The position numbers and the translations under genes were made by a program. Positions 44,095-52,907 of a stretch of DNA of 64,000 nt are shown here, piece after piece (the stretch's first letter is position 1; each line of letters starts with the position of its first letter). Source of the stretch: UBA4416 sp036676295 (lineage in GTDB: Bacteria; Bacteroidota; Bacteroidia; B-17B0; Aurantibacillaceae); assembly GCA_036676295.1 (NCBI GenBank), contig JAKFDE010000061.1, forward strand, positions 124,001 to 188,000, read 5' to 3'. Below the pieces are notes generated by a model that saw only the letters and a program-made list of their open reading frames with translations, was not told the DNA's origin and did not search any database.

Positions 44095-45021
44095 ATGAAG
44101 CATATATTAGTTGTGTATTTTTCTCAAACCGGACAGGCTAAACTAGCACTGGATGCTGTGTTACAACCTTTTTCAGCAAACACACAATATCAGCTGCATT
44201 ATCAATTGATCAAGCCTAAAAAGGCATTTCCATATCCCTGGAAATACATGGAATTTTTTGATACGTTTCCTGAAACAGTACAAGGTGTTCCCTGTGAATT
44301 AGAACCATTAACCATAGATACAACCATTAATTATGACTTAGTTGTGTTGGCCTATCAGCCCTGGTTTTTAAGTGTATGTGTACCAATCAATAGTTTTTTA
44401 CAAAGTGCCGAAGCCAAATTTTTATTAAATAATAAACCTGTAGTTACCATTATTAATTGTCGCAACATGTGGCTAGGTGCTCAGGAAAAAATGAAAAAAC
44501 AATTGTTAAAACTGAATGCGAAATTAGTTGGTAATATTACGTTTGTAGATCATTCTTCTAATTTAACGAGTTTAATTACCGTCTTGGCATTTGTATTAAA
44601 AGGCAAGAAGGAAAAGTTCATGGGTTTTTTTCCTAAATATGGTGTGAATGATAAAGATCTGGCAAAAGCCCCCGAATATGGAAAGATCATTCAAGCTAAT
44701 TTAGAACAGCAAAGTTTAGAAAAGATACAACCTCAGTTAAATGAAAAAGGCGCGCTTGATATCAGAGGTAATTTATTGATCATGGAAGGCAGAGCAAAAA
44801 TATTGTTTCCATTATATGCCAATTTTGTGTCTAAAAAAGGAACAGCAGGGAGCGAACAAAGAAGAGGAAGAGTAAGAGTTTTCGGAATTGGGTTACCGTT
44901 GGTGATATTGCTTGTTTCGCCTGTTATTACTATTATCTCCAGACTAGCGCCACTTATTGCCCGAAAAAAATTTAATAAGGAAATAGCCTATTTTTCTCAA
45001 AATACGTTAAGAGAAGACTAA
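44095..45021 (+). CDS. darA: DarA-type dialkylresorcinol biosynthesis protein
   Basis: The 308-residue protein starts with a flavodoxin-like fold (VVYFSQTGQAKLAL near residues 6-19). It continues with blocks that I recognise from Bacteroidota DarA proteins: YPWKYMEFFDTFPE near 54, LAYQPWFLSVCVPINSFL near 84, and VVTIINCRNMWLGAQEKM near 116. A hydrophobic helix lies near 265. DarA works with the ketosynthase DarB to build the dialkylresorcinol part of flexirubin-type pigments; it is annotated as condensing enzyme or aromatase. No DarB gene is next to it, which is unusual. The remaining pigment-type genes lie at 10.5-17 kb. Confidence 0.78.
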   Translation: MKHILVVYFSQTGQAKLALDAVLQPFSANTQYQLHYQLIKPKKAFPYPWKYMEFFDTFPETVQGVPCELEPLTIDTTINYDLVVLAYQPWFLSVCVPINSFLQSAEAKFLLNNKPVVTIINCRNMWLGAQEKMKKQLLKLNAKLVGNITFVDHSSNLTSLITVLAFVLKGKKEKFMGFFPKYGVNDKDLAKAPEYGKIIQANLEQQSLEKIQPQLNEKGALDIRGNLLIMEGRAKILFPLYANFVSKKGTAGSEQRRGRVRVFGIGLPLVILLVSPVITIISRLAPLIARKKFNKEIAYFSQNTLRED

Positions 45022-45065
45022 AAGGAACACTTTTTGTTTTACTTTTGGTAATATAAAATTCCACC

Positions 45066-45485
45066 ATGAAAAAAGTAGTGTATTTCTCAACAACCATTTT
45101 AGGATTAATTTTAGCTTCTTGTGCTTCTGATAAAAAAGATGATCCTGCGGCGCCATCACCTAGCACAGATTCTAGAGATCAATACGTTGCTTATTGGAAT
45201 GTGAGTGAAAACAGTGCATCTGTTGGTGTAACAACACACACTGTAAACATTGTGAAGTCTACTACTAATTCAAGCGAAGTGTTACTAAATAATTTTTCAG
45301 GTTTATCGGTTGCAGCAAGAGCCTCTGTAAACGGAACTCATTTAACTATTCCATACCAACAATTAGGAAGTATTGGTTTTGCTCAAGGTTCAGGAACTTT
45401 AACCACTGCTTCAAAAATTGACATGACCTATACAACCACGATCAGTGGTAACAGAGATAGTTCCATCGCTGTTTATACTAAGTAG
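45066..45485 (+). CDS. Small hypothetical lipoprotein
   Basis: A 139-residue predicted lipoprotein with a signal peptide and lipobox LASC (Cys19), a short acidic Asp/Pro/Ser linker, and a Ser/Thr-rich beta-type body. There are no cysteines after the lipid anchor and no recognised domain. It follows darA by 44 bp, so it may share its transcript. A 402-bp gene-free stretch follows it, holding a structured element and a terminator. Confidence 0.62.
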   Translation: MKKVVYFSTTILGLILASCASDKKDDPAAPSPSTDSRDQYVAYWNVSENSASVGVTTHTVNIVKSTTNSSEVLLNNFSGLSVAARASVNGTHLTIPYQQLGSIGFAQGSGTLTTASKIDMTYTTTISGNRDSSIAVYTK

Positions 45486-45554
45486 TTAAGTTTAAAATTA
45501 GTTTTAAGAATTTTTTCAATTGCTGCATACGTTGGTAATAGTGCGGCTGCTTTT

Positions 45555-45656
45555 GGCAATTCGGAGCGAACCACAAACTGAACAGCTTGACGCGCTGCAT
45601 GTGCGTGGTTCAGGGTTGGCGAATTGCCTTGATTTTTTGTTTCTTTTTCGTCAAGG
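45555..45656. other. Strongly structured gene-free element (candidate ncRNA or mobile palindrome)
   Basis: Nested complementary arms are visible: ggcaattcg (45555-45563) with cgaattgcc (45620-45628); gaaccac (45568-45574) with gtggttc (45605-45611); and cagc (45583-45586) with gctg (45594-45597). A further hairpin ccttga/tcaagg (45627-45632 and 45651-45656) overlaps the outer right arm, so the two folds would compete. The element sits in the largest gene-free stretch of the window (45486-45887). I see no open reading frame in that stretch, and apart from this element only the terminator at 45762-45790. Confidence 0.55.
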
Positions 45657-45761
45657 AAAAAGAAAATAAGTAATATAAATTTATTTATGGTTAGACGCAG
45701 TAATGAACATAAATAATATTTCCAATTTTATCTTAAACCATACCACTTATCAAACAAACGT

Positions 45762-45790
45762 AACCACATCTCAAACGGATGTGGTTTTTT
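45762..45790 (+). terminator. Rho-independent terminator before tonB
   Basis: Perfect arms aaccacatc / gatgtggtt with a 7-base loop and a T6 run. It would end a transcript from the lipoprotein gene or the structured element at 45555, and it isolates the tonB gene. Confidence 0.88.
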
Positions 45791-45887
45791 GTTGAAGGCT
45801 GTTTTACTTTTACATCAGCAAACGATCTGAAGCGCGATACAGAAAAGTTTGAGTTTAAAAAAAGTATAACCCTTAAAAATTAGTATT

Positions 45888-46700
45888 ATGAATATCTTAG
45901 GAAATAATGCCGCTAAGCTAAACGAAGTAATTTTCGACAAGCGAAATAAAAATTATGGCGCTTATGCGATCAGATCAGAATATAACGACTCGTTGAGAAA
46001 ATCATTAATGGTTGTATCAGGTTTTGTGTTGTTATTATTTGCATCGGTGATGGCTTACAATAAATACAACGCTAAATCAGAAAATGAAAAGGTTGTATTA
46101 GTAGATGATATAAAAATTGAAACATTTGATTTTAATACAGAAGTTGATTTAACGCCCATCGTTGAACAACCGGTTGAAAACGCGGCAGCTTCTGCTGCAC
46201 CTGAAGGCGGCATCGCTACCAGAATAGTAGATGGAGCTGTTGAAACAGGAACTGTTAATTTAGAAAACCCTTTAAACGGACAAGGCCCCGTTGATGCTAC
46301 AGGAACATCATTGACTAGTTCTGTGGTAACAACCAATACCGTTGCAACTGAAGCACCAACTAATACCGTTGTGGCAAGTAAAGAGCCCCTGGTATTTGCA
46401 GAAGAGATGCCTGAATTTGAAGGTGGTGTTGCCGGAATTATGCGCTACGTAGGGCAAAATATTTCTTACCCTGAAGGGGCTAAAATTGTTGGAAAAGAAG
46501 GTACTGTGCATGTGTCGTTTGTCGTGAATGAAGTTGGAAACGTAGAAAACGTAAAAGTAATGAAAGGCATTGGTTATGGTTGTGATGAAGAAGTAGTGCG
46601 CGTGATCACTAAAATGCCTCGCTGGAAAAAAGTTGGAAAAAATAATGGACAACCTGTTAAAGTAAGATTTAATATTCCGGTAGCATTTAGATTAAAATAA
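45888..46700 (+). CDS. Energy transducer TonB
   Basis: The 270-residue protein links the proton motive force to outer-membrane receptors. A cytoplasmic N-terminus carries the Bacteroidota-type block FDKRNKNYGAYAIRSEYNDS near residues 17-36. One transmembrane helix follows at about 40-56, then a periplasmic linker, and a TonB C-terminal domain at about 185-270 with YPEGAKIVGKEGTVHVSFVV and the final VRFNIPVAFRLK strand. No exbB or exbD lies nearby. The 5' spacer contains a terminator, so it has its own promoter. Confidence 0.93.
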   Translation: MNILGNNAAKLNEVIFDKRNKNYGAYAIRSEYNDSLRKSLMVVSGFVLLLFASVMAYNKYNAKSENEKVVLVDDIKIETFDFNTEVDLTPIVEQPVENAAASAAPEGGIATRIVDGAVETGTVNLENPLNGQGPVDATGTSLTSSVVTTNTVATEAPTNTVVASKEPLVFAEEMPEFEGGVAGIMRYVGQNISYPEGAKIVGKEGTVHVSFVVNEVGNVENVKVMKGIGYGCDEEVVRVITKMPRWKKVGKNNGQPVKVRFNIPVAFRLK

Positions 46701-46725
46701 TAGTACTCTTGTTTATTTAGAATAA

Positions 46726-46761
46726 AATTATCCTAATAGCTTAACGGTTATTAGGATAATT
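46726..46761. terminator. Hairpin between convergent tonB and flavoprotein genes
   Basis: Perfect 13-bp arms (aattatcctaata / tattaggataatt) flank a short loop at 46726-46738 and 46749-46761. The right arm overlaps the last codons of the minus-strand flavoprotein gene. It is a likely bidirectional terminator, although the T run is weak. Confidence 0.65.
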
Positions 46762-48337
46762 CATTTATAGCATTCACACAATTCACGCCATCCATGGCTG
46801 CACTCACAATGCCACCGGCATATCCGGCACCTTCGGCACAAGGATATAAATTTTTTAATTGCACATGTTGTAAGGTAAATTTATCTCGTGGAATTCTTAC
46901 CGGTGTTGATGTGCGTGATTCAACGCCAACAATTATAGCATCGTTACTTACATAGCCTCTCATTTTATTTCCAAACGCTTTAAAGCCTTGTTGCAATGTT
47001 GAGCCAATCATTTTCCCTAACACATCGTTCATTTGTACGGATTGTGTTCCTGGTTGGTAAGAGCAATGTACTAATTTCGAAGTCAGTTTATTATTTACAA
47101 AATCCTGTAAATTTTGTGCAGGAGCTGTTTGTGTTTTACCTCCCATTATCCAGGCTTTGTGTTCAATTTCTTTTTGAAATTGTAAACCGGCTAAAGCACC
47201 GTGTTTTTTATAAGATTCCAAATCCTGTAATTCCAAACCAACTACAATACCACTATTGGCATAAGGGTTATTTCGTTTAGACGGGCTCCAGCCATTGGTT
47301 ACCACTTCATCTTGTGCAGTGGCACATGGGGCAATAATACCACCCGGGCACATACAAAACGAATATACGCCGTGACCTTGAACCTGATGCACCAAACTAT
47401 AAGAGGATGCCGGTAAATGTTCACGTTTAGAAATAACTTCCTGTACGTTAGAACAGCTGTATTGGATCTTATCAATAAAATCCTGAGGATGTTCTACACG
47501 CACTCCTAAAGCAAAAGGTTTGGCTTCAATGGTAATTTTTTTACGATCTAATAACTCATAAATATCACGTGCCGAATGGCCTGTAGCTAATATCAAATGA
47601 GAGCAACGATGTTCAATGGTTGTATTGTCATTTGCCTTTTGAATAATAACAGAATTGATCGTATCGCCGGAATAAATAATATCAATTAATTTAGAATCGA
47701 AATGAATTTCGCCTCCATGCTGTAAAATGGTTTCACGCATGTTGGAAATAATTTTCGGTAATTTATTAGTTCCAATATGAGGATGGGCATCTACTAAAAT
47801 GGTATCGTCAGCACCGTGAAAGACAAAGGTTTTTAAAATATGTTCAATGTCGCCACGTTTACTCGATCGTGTGTATAGCTTGCCATCACTGTATGTACCG
47901 GCGCCGCCTTCTCCAAAACAATAATTACTTTCGGGATTTACAATGTGTTCTTTATTAATGGCGGCTAAATCTCTACGACGTGCCTGTACGTCTTTTCCTC
48001 TTTCAAATAAAACGGGTTTAATGCCTATTTCTAAACATCGCAATGCGGCATACAAACCGGCAGGGCCGGCACCAATAATGGTGATGGTTTTTTTGGCTTC
48101 CGCAACGGGATGGTATTGAATGTTTAAATTTTCAGGTTCAATTTCTTCATTGATCCAAACGCCTACTTTTAAATTTACTTTAATGTTTTTGGAACGCGCA
48201 TCAATGCTACGACGCAAAGGTTTTACATAAAAGGTATCTGTTGGTTTTAAAGAAAATTGGTCTGCTATTTCTTGCTTTAATAATTCTTCATTAAAAGCAA
48301 TGTGTGGCGCAATGGCCATTTGTAATTCTTTTTTCAT
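46751..48337 (-). CDS. FAD-dependent dehydrogenase of the COG2509 type
   Basis: A 528-residue flavoprotein. After about 85 residues of N-terminal domain it shows the dinucleotide-binding motif IIGAGPAGLYAALRC and the FERGKDVQARRRD segment. The family-specific FGEGGAGTYSDGKLYTR block comes next, followed by a second nucleotide-binding region with LATGHSARDIYELL and the C-terminal CAEGAGYAGGIVSAAMDG flavin contact. The protein matches the uncharacterised FAD-dependent dehydrogenases of COG2509. The substrate is unknown. It lies downstream of the LON-domain gene, separated by a palindromic repeat. Confidence 0.88.
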   Translation of the reverse strand: MKKELQMAIAPHIAFNEELLKQEIADQFSLKPTDTFYVKPLRRSIDARSKNIKVNLKVGVWINEEIEPENLNIQYHPVAEAKKTITIIGAGPAGLYAALRCLEIGIKPVLFERGKDVQARRRDLAAINKEHIVNPESNYCFGEGGAGTYSDGKLYTRSSKRGDIEHILKTFVFHGADDTILVDAHPHIGTNKLPKIISNMRETILQHGGEIHFDSKLIDIIYSGDTINSVIIQKANDNTTIEHRCSHLILATGHSARDIYELLDRKKITIEAKPFALGVRVEHPQDFIDKIQYSCSNVQEVISKREHLPASSYSLVHQVQGHGVYSFCMCPGGIIAPCATAQDEVVTNGWSPSKRNNPYANSGIVVGLELQDLESYKKHGALAGLQFQKEIEHKAWIMGGKTQTAPAQNLQDFVNNKLTSKLVHCSYQPGTQSVQMNDVLGKMIGSTLQQGFKAFGNKMRGYVSNDAIIVGVESRTSTPVRIPRDKFTLQHVQLKNLYPCAEGAGYAGGIVSAAMDGVNCVNAINELS

Positions 48338-48402
48338 TGGCTGAAAGGTTTTTATCCTTTAGGTTTAGATGACAAAGGTAACGAGATTTTTTTATTTAGC
48401 AT

Positions 48403-48451
48403 AACACCTGTCAGGTTTTATAAGTGGTTTGCTATAAACCTGACAGGTGTT
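48403..48451. repeat. Perfect inverted repeat (16-bp arms)
   Basis: Arms aacacctgtcaggttt (48403-48418) and aaacctgacaggtgtt (48436-48451) flank a 17-base loop between the LON-domain gene and the flavoprotein gene. The ACCTGACAGGT core is itself a palindrome and is typical of short spacer elements in Bacteroidota. It could end transcription of the upstream gene on the minus strand. Confidence 0.72.
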
Positions 48452-48467
48452 TTATCTGCGGGAAAAA

Positions 48468-49070
48468 CTAATTCAAAATAAATTTCGATTGTAATTCGGC
48501 TTCGGTTTTTATTAAGTAGGTAAACAATTTAATTTTAGATTTTAAAATGGTTTCCTTGTCTTTTGCCGTGGGTGCTTTTAAAAGATCATATTTTTCTAAT
48601 GAAGATAGATCCACTAATCGGGCTACACTATATAAATCGGCATTATCAAAAGCATCAATAGGAATGGTGTTTTGTTGTGACACCCACATATAATCTTTTA
48701 TTAATTCCTGAAGCGGATGAGATGGTTTGGTTTCGTAATATTCTTCGTATTGAATAACTCCGGCGCCATATAATTTTGGTGTTAACACATGCGAAAATTC
48801 AATTAATTTAAAAACACGAACGCCTTCAATAGCAATATCCAATTCGCCATTATCAAAGCGTTTGATCACATTAGAGATCTTAACTTCAATGCCATAATCT
48901 CCCATGGTTTTTTGATGAACAAAAGGAATACCAAAATGAGCTTCGTTTTCTAAGCAATCAGATACGAGTTGTTTGTAACGCTCTTCAAAAATATGAAGTG
49001 TTTTTGTTTCGCCGGGCAGCAATACTACATTAAGCGGAAACATTGGAATGGTGAGTTGTTGTGTTGCCAT
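48468..49070 (-). CDS. LON substrate-binding-domain protein
   Basis: A 200-residue stand-alone version of the N-terminal substrate-binding domain of Lon protease, without the ATPase or protease parts. The fold is seen in IPMFPLNVVLLPGETKTLHIF at the start, EERYKQLVSDCL and the FGIPFVHQ strand. Such proteins may act as adaptors or bind unfolded substrates; the exact role is unknown. It is divergent from the carboxy-terminal protease gene across 223 bp, in which I see no further feature. Confidence 0.88.
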   Translation of the reverse strand: MATQQLTIPMFPLNVVLLPGETKTLHIFEERYKQLVSDCLENEAHFGIPFVHQKTMGDYGIEVKISNVIKRFDNGELDIAIEGVRVFKLIEFSHVLTPKLYGAGVIQYEEYYETKPSHPLQELIKDYMWVSQQNTIPIDAFDNADLYSVARLVDLSSLEKYDLLKAPTAKDKETILKSKIKLFTYLIKTEAELQSKFILN

Positions 49071-49293
49071 TGTAAAAAAGGTCTTTAATGGATATACGTT
49101 TTTAACTCGGGGTTATAAGTAAAGGTACAAATATCATGCATAATATTAATTTTAGATGTAGGAAAGCCCTATTTCGCTTAGTAAATAACGATTATTAACA
49201 GATAGACGTGTATTATAGGGGATCAAAAACACATAAGCGGTAATTTTAAACAGATAAATAACTGTATTTTTATAGTTATTAAAAACCTTTATC

Positions 49294-50973
49294 ATGAAAA
49301 AATATATTGTCATTGCCGCATTGTGTATCGTGTCGGTATTTGGATTCAATTTTTCTCAAGACTATTTCGAAGTATCTAAAAATCTGGACATTTTTAATAC
49401 ACTTTACCGTGAGTTAAATATTGCTTACGTGGATGAAACCAAGCCAGGACAATTAATGAAAACAGGCATTGAAGCCATGTTGGCATCTTTAGATCCTTAC
49501 ACAAATTATTACACCGAAAACGATATTGAAGATTACAAGTACATGACTACCGGTGAGTATGGCGGAATTGGGGCATTGATCCAAGACGTGAATAAAAAAA
49601 TTACGGTTACCGAGCCTTATGAAGGTTTTGCCGCTTATAAAGCAGGCTTAAGAGCAGGCGATGAGATCCTTGCGGTAAATGGCGTCGATGTCACCAACAA
49701 AAAAACAGATGACATTACCACTATGTTGAAAGGACAAGCCGGTACGCCAATTAAATTAAAAATTATACACCTGGGCCAAACGACTCCTGTTGAAATTAAC
49801 TTAGTACGTGAAGAAATTAAAGTAAAAGCAGTTCCTTATTATAGTATGTTGAATGCTGAAGTTGGTTATATTAAACTAACCAGCTTCACCGATAATTGTT
49901 CAGGCGAAGTAAAAGAGGCCTTACTGAAATTGAAAGAAAAAAATTGTAAATCCCTGATCTTAGATTTGCGCGGTAATCCAGGCGGCCTATTGCATGAAGC
50001 AGTAAACATTGTGAATTTGTTTGTTGAGAAAGGTAATGAAGTGGTATCAACAAAAGGTAAAGTAAAAGATTGGGATAAACATTACATGTCTTTATATAGC
50101 CCTGTTGACCTGCAAATGCCATTAGTAGTGCTGGTAGACCATAATTCTGCATCGGCTTCTGAAATTGTATCAGGCGCATTACAAGATTTAGATAGAGCAG
50201 TGATCATTGGTCAACGTTCTTACGGAAAAGGCTTGGTGCAACAAACACGCGACTTAACGTATAATACAAAATTAAAAGTAACTGTTGCTAAATACTACAT
50301 CCCAAGCGGCCGTTGTATTCAGGCGTTGGATTACACGCACAAGGATGAAGATGGGCGTGTAGAAAAAGTACCCGATTCATTGATCACCGCATTTAAAACA
50401 AAGAATGGACGTACTATTTATGATGGTGCCGGTATTTTACCCGATTTTAAAACAGACCAGGTTAAATACAGTAATATCTTAGTGACCTTATTAACTAAAA
50501 ATCATATTTTCACTTATGTGAATACATATATGTTGAAACATCCACAATTACAGGCAAAAGCCGAAAGCTTTCAATTGGCTGATGAAGACTATAATGAATT
50601 TATTGATTATTTGAAAGATAAGAACATCACCTATAAAACTCAAAGTGATTTTGCTTTGGAAGATTTAAAAGAAGATGCTTCGAATGAAAAATATTATGAA
50701 AGCATTAAAGCAGAATACGAAGCATTGGTAAATAAAATGGCGGCTAATAAAAAAGATGATCTGATGCGCTTTAAATCTGAGATCAAACAATTTATAGAAG
50801 AAGAAATTGTGGCACGTTTTCAGTTTCAAAAAGGCCGTATTGAAACAGCCTTAAGGTATGATGCAGAGGTGCAGGAAGCTAAAAAGTTACTAGGCGATAG
50901 TCCAAAAATGAAGTCGATCTTGACTACCATTGAAAAACCGACGAAACCATTTAATCCTAACAAACGATTTTAA
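49294..50973 (+). CDS. S41-family carboxy-terminal processing protease
   Basis: A 559-residue periplasmic serine protease of the CtpA/Prc type. It has an N-terminal signal helix, then a helical domain with ASLDPYTNYYTENDIE near residue 65. A PDZ domain lies at about 90-175 (GGIGALIQDVNKKI, GLRAGDEILAVNG). The catalytic part has the Ser in HNSASASEIVSGALQD near 285 and the Lys in SYGKGLVQ near 308. A C-terminal helical extension of about 190 residues is typical of Bacteroidota forms. It cleaves proteins from the C-terminus; the targets are unknown. Confidence 0.94.
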   Translation: MKKYIVIAALCIVSVFGFNFSQDYFEVSKNLDIFNTLYRELNIAYVDETKPGQLMKTGIEAMLASLDPYTNYYTENDIEDYKYMTTGEYGGIGALIQDVNKKITVTEPYEGFAAYKAGLRAGDEILAVNGVDVTNKKTDDITTMLKGQAGTPIKLKIIHLGQTTPVEINLVREEIKVKAVPYYSMLNAEVGYIKLTSFTDNCSGEVKEALLKLKEKNCKSLILDLRGNPGGLLHEAVNIVNLFVEKGNEVVSTKGKVKDWDKHYMSLYSPVDLQMPLVVLVDHNSASASEIVSGALQDLDRAVIIGQRSYGKGLVQQTRDLTYNTKLKVTVAKYYIPSGRCIQALDYTHKDEDGRVEKVPDSLITAFKTKNGRTIYDGAGILPDFKTDQVKYSNILVTLLTKNHIFTYVNTYMLKHPQLQAKAESFQLADEDYNEFIDYLKDKNITYKTQSDFALEDLKEDASNEKYYESIKAEYEALVNKMAANKKDDLMRFKSEIKQFIEEEIVARFQFQKGRIETALRYDAEVQEAKKLLGDSPKMKSILTTIEKPTKPFNPNKRF

Positions 50974-51035
50974 TAATTTGAAGAGTTAAGTAAAAACAGC
51001 TATTTTTGAGGAAAATAATTTAAAAACAACATATC

Positions 51036-51191
51036 ATGGGAAAAGGAGATCAAAAATCAAGACGTGGAAAAATCCAAGTAGGTTCATTCGGAAATTTACG
51101 CCCACGCAAAAAAGCAACTACTAAAACAGCTGCAGCAGCCACAACAAAGGCAGCAGCTCCAAAAAAAGCCGCTAAAAAAGCCGCTAAATAA
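51036..51191 (+). CDS. 30S ribosomal protein bTHX with a Lys/Ala tail
   Basis: A 51-residue basic protein. Residues 1-26 (MGKGDQKSRRGKIQVGSFGN and following) match bTHX, a small ribosomal protein that sits in the head of the 30S subunit in Thermus and Bacteroidota. The remaining 25 residues are a Lys/Ala/Thr tail (AAPKKAAKKAAK end), longer than in the usual family, in which the protein ends soon after RPKK. It has its own strong terminator and lies 62 bp after the protease gene. Confidence 0.88.
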   Translation: MGKGDQKSRRGKIQVGSFGNLRPRKKATTKTAAAATTKAAAPKKAAKKAAK

Positions 51192-51197
51192 ATAAAG

Positions 51198-51220
51198 AAA
51201 CCGCCCCGAGCGGTTTTTTT
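51198..51220 (+). terminator. Rho-independent terminator after the bTHX gene
   Basis: Arms aaaccgc / gcggttt with a 5-base loop and a T run starting 6 bp after the stop codon. Confidence 0.88.
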
Positions 51221-51257
51221 ATTGCCCCACTCAAAATAAAATATTTACCTTTAAACC

Positions 51258-52400
51258 GTGACTTATTTTCAACCCAACAAACTCAAAATAGGCGTACTAG
51301 GCGGTGGCCAGCTTGGACGCATGATGATTCAAAGTGCCATCAATTACAACCTGTATGTATGCTGTTTAGATCCTGATGGAAATGCTCCCTGCAAAACATT
51401 GGCTAATGAATTTACCAAAGGCAGTTTAACCGATTATGATACCGTATACAAATTCGGAAAAGACAAAGACATTATTACAATTGAAATTGAAAACGTTAAT
51501 ATCGAAGCCTTAAAAGCTTTGCAAAAAGAAGGTAAAAAAGTATTTCCTCAACCGGAAGTGATCGAGATCATTAAAGATAAAGGACTACAAAAAATGTTTT
51601 ACCAACGCAACGATATTCCAAGCCCCGACTTTTTTTTAGTGGAAAATAAAGCTCAGATAGAGAAATACCGTGACTTTTTCCCCTTTTTTCAAAAACTCCG
51701 CACAGGCGGTTATGATGGAAAAGGTGTTGTGAAATTGGGTCATCCTAATAAAATTGAACACGCTTTTGAAGAACCAAGTGTGTTAGAACGTTTGGTAGAT
51801 TTTGATAAAGAAATTTCAGTGATAGTTGCACGTAATGAAAGTGGAGAAAGCAAATGTTTTCCGGTGGTAGAATGTGAGTTTAATCCGGAAGCAAATTTAG
51901 TAGAGTTTTTATTTTCTCCGGCGAACATTAAAAAAAGCGTAGAGAAACAAGCCTATGAGATCGCTATTAAAATAGCCGAAAAATTAAACATAGTAGGTAT
52001 TTTAGCGGTGGAATTATTTGTTACCAAAGATGGAAAAGTACTGGTAAATGAAGTGGCACCTCGTCCTCACAATAGCGGGCATCAAACTATTGAAGCTAAT
52101 GTGACCTCGCAATTTGAACAACATTTACGTGCCATTTTAAATTTACCATTAGGAGATACCGGAATACTTAAGCCTTCAGTAATGATCAATTTATTGGGAG
52201 AGAAAAATCATGAAGGACCTGCTAAATACGAAGGCTTGATGGATGCCATGAAATACAAAGGAGTATATGTGCACTTGTACGGAAAAGTAAACACCAAAGC
52301 TTTTCGTAAAATGGGTCATGTAACTATTGTAGATGATGATTTGAACTTAGCAAAAAAGAAGGCGATCACCGTAAAGGATATTTTAAAAGTAATTAGTTAA
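51258..52400 (+). CDS. purK: 5-(carboxyamino)imidazole ribonucleotide synthase
   Basis: The 380-residue ATP-grasp enzyme carboxylates aminoimidazole ribonucleotide with bicarbonate in purine synthesis. It has the N-terminal GVLGGGQLGRMMIQ motif, the ATP-binding FFQKLRTGGYDGKGVVKL loop near residue 140, and the metal-binding NEVAPRPHNSGH near 265. The start is GTG, placed so that the N-terminal strand aligns with the family. It is followed after 23 bp by purE, its pathway partner. Confidence 0.96.
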   Translation: MTYFQPNKLKIGVLGGGQLGRMMIQSAINYNLYVCCLDPDGNAPCKTLANEFTKGSLTDYDTVYKFGKDKDIITIEIENVNIEALKALQKEGKKVFPQPEVIEIIKDKGLQKMFYQRNDIPSPDFFLVENKAQIEKYRDFFPFFQKLRTGGYDGKGVVKLGHPNKIEHAFEEPSVLERLVDFDKEISVIVARNESGESKCFPVVECEFNPEANLVEFLFSPANIKKSVEKQAYEIAIKIAEKLNIVGILAVELFVTKDGKVLVNEVAPRPHNSGHQTIEANVTSQFEQHLRAILNLPLGDTGILKPSVMINLLGEKNHEGPAKYEGLMDAMKYKGVYVHLYGKVNTKAFRKMGHVTIVDDDLNLAKKKAITVKDILKVIS

Positions 52401-52423
52401 ACAAAACATTAAATAATAAAGAG

Positions 52424-52903
52424 ATGGTAGGAATTATTATGGGAAGCTCCAGCGACCTTAACATCATGAATGAAGCCGCAGAATTTTTAAAAAAATTAAA
52501 CATTCCTCATGAAGTAACGATCGTATCGGCACACCGCACACCGGAGCGTATGTTTGATTATGCAAAGAACGCTCACAAAAATGGATTGAAAGTGATCATT
52601 GCCGGAGCCGGCGGTGCAGCACATTTACCGGGGATGGTAGCGTCTTTAACAGCTTTGCCCGTAATTGGTGTTCCTGTAAAATCAAGTAATTCTATTGATG
52701 GTTGGGATTCTTTATTATCTATTGTACAAATGCCAAATGGTGTACCTGTTGCTACTGTTGCTGTAAACGCGGCGCAAAACGCCGGGATATTAGCTGCACA
52801 AATATTAGGGTCTAGCGATAAAGTTATTTTTGAAAAACTTTTGGCGTTTAAAGAAGAATTGAAGGACAAAGTGATGAAGAGTGTGGAGGAAATGAAGAAA
52901 TAA
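52424..52903 (+). CDS. purE: N5-carboxyaminoimidazole ribonucleotide mutase
   Basis: The 159-residue class I PurE moves the carboxyl group from N5 to C4 to form CAIR. It shows the GIIMGSSSDLNIM substrate loop at residues 3-15, the catalytic SAHRTPERM near 36, and GAGGAAHLPGMVAS near 62. It is the second gene of a purK-purE operon and converges with the next gene across 4 bp. Confidence 0.97.
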   Translation: MVGIIMGSSSDLNIMNEAAEFLKKLNIPHEVTIVSAHRTPERMFDYAKNAHKNGLKVIIAGAGGAAHLPGMVASLTALPVIGVPVKSSNSIDGWDSLLSIVQMPNGVPVATVAVNAAQNAGILAAQILGSSDKVIFEKLLAFKEELKDKVMKSVEEMKK

Positions 52904-52907
52904 AGAG

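Noticed and set aside
44008..44103. Longer start for the DUF3109 protein
   Set aside because: It would overlap the divergent darA start and adds residues unlike the family.
49071..49293. tRNA or small RNA in the 223-bp divergent spacer
   Set aside because: No cloverleaf, terminator or strong inverted repeat is visible.
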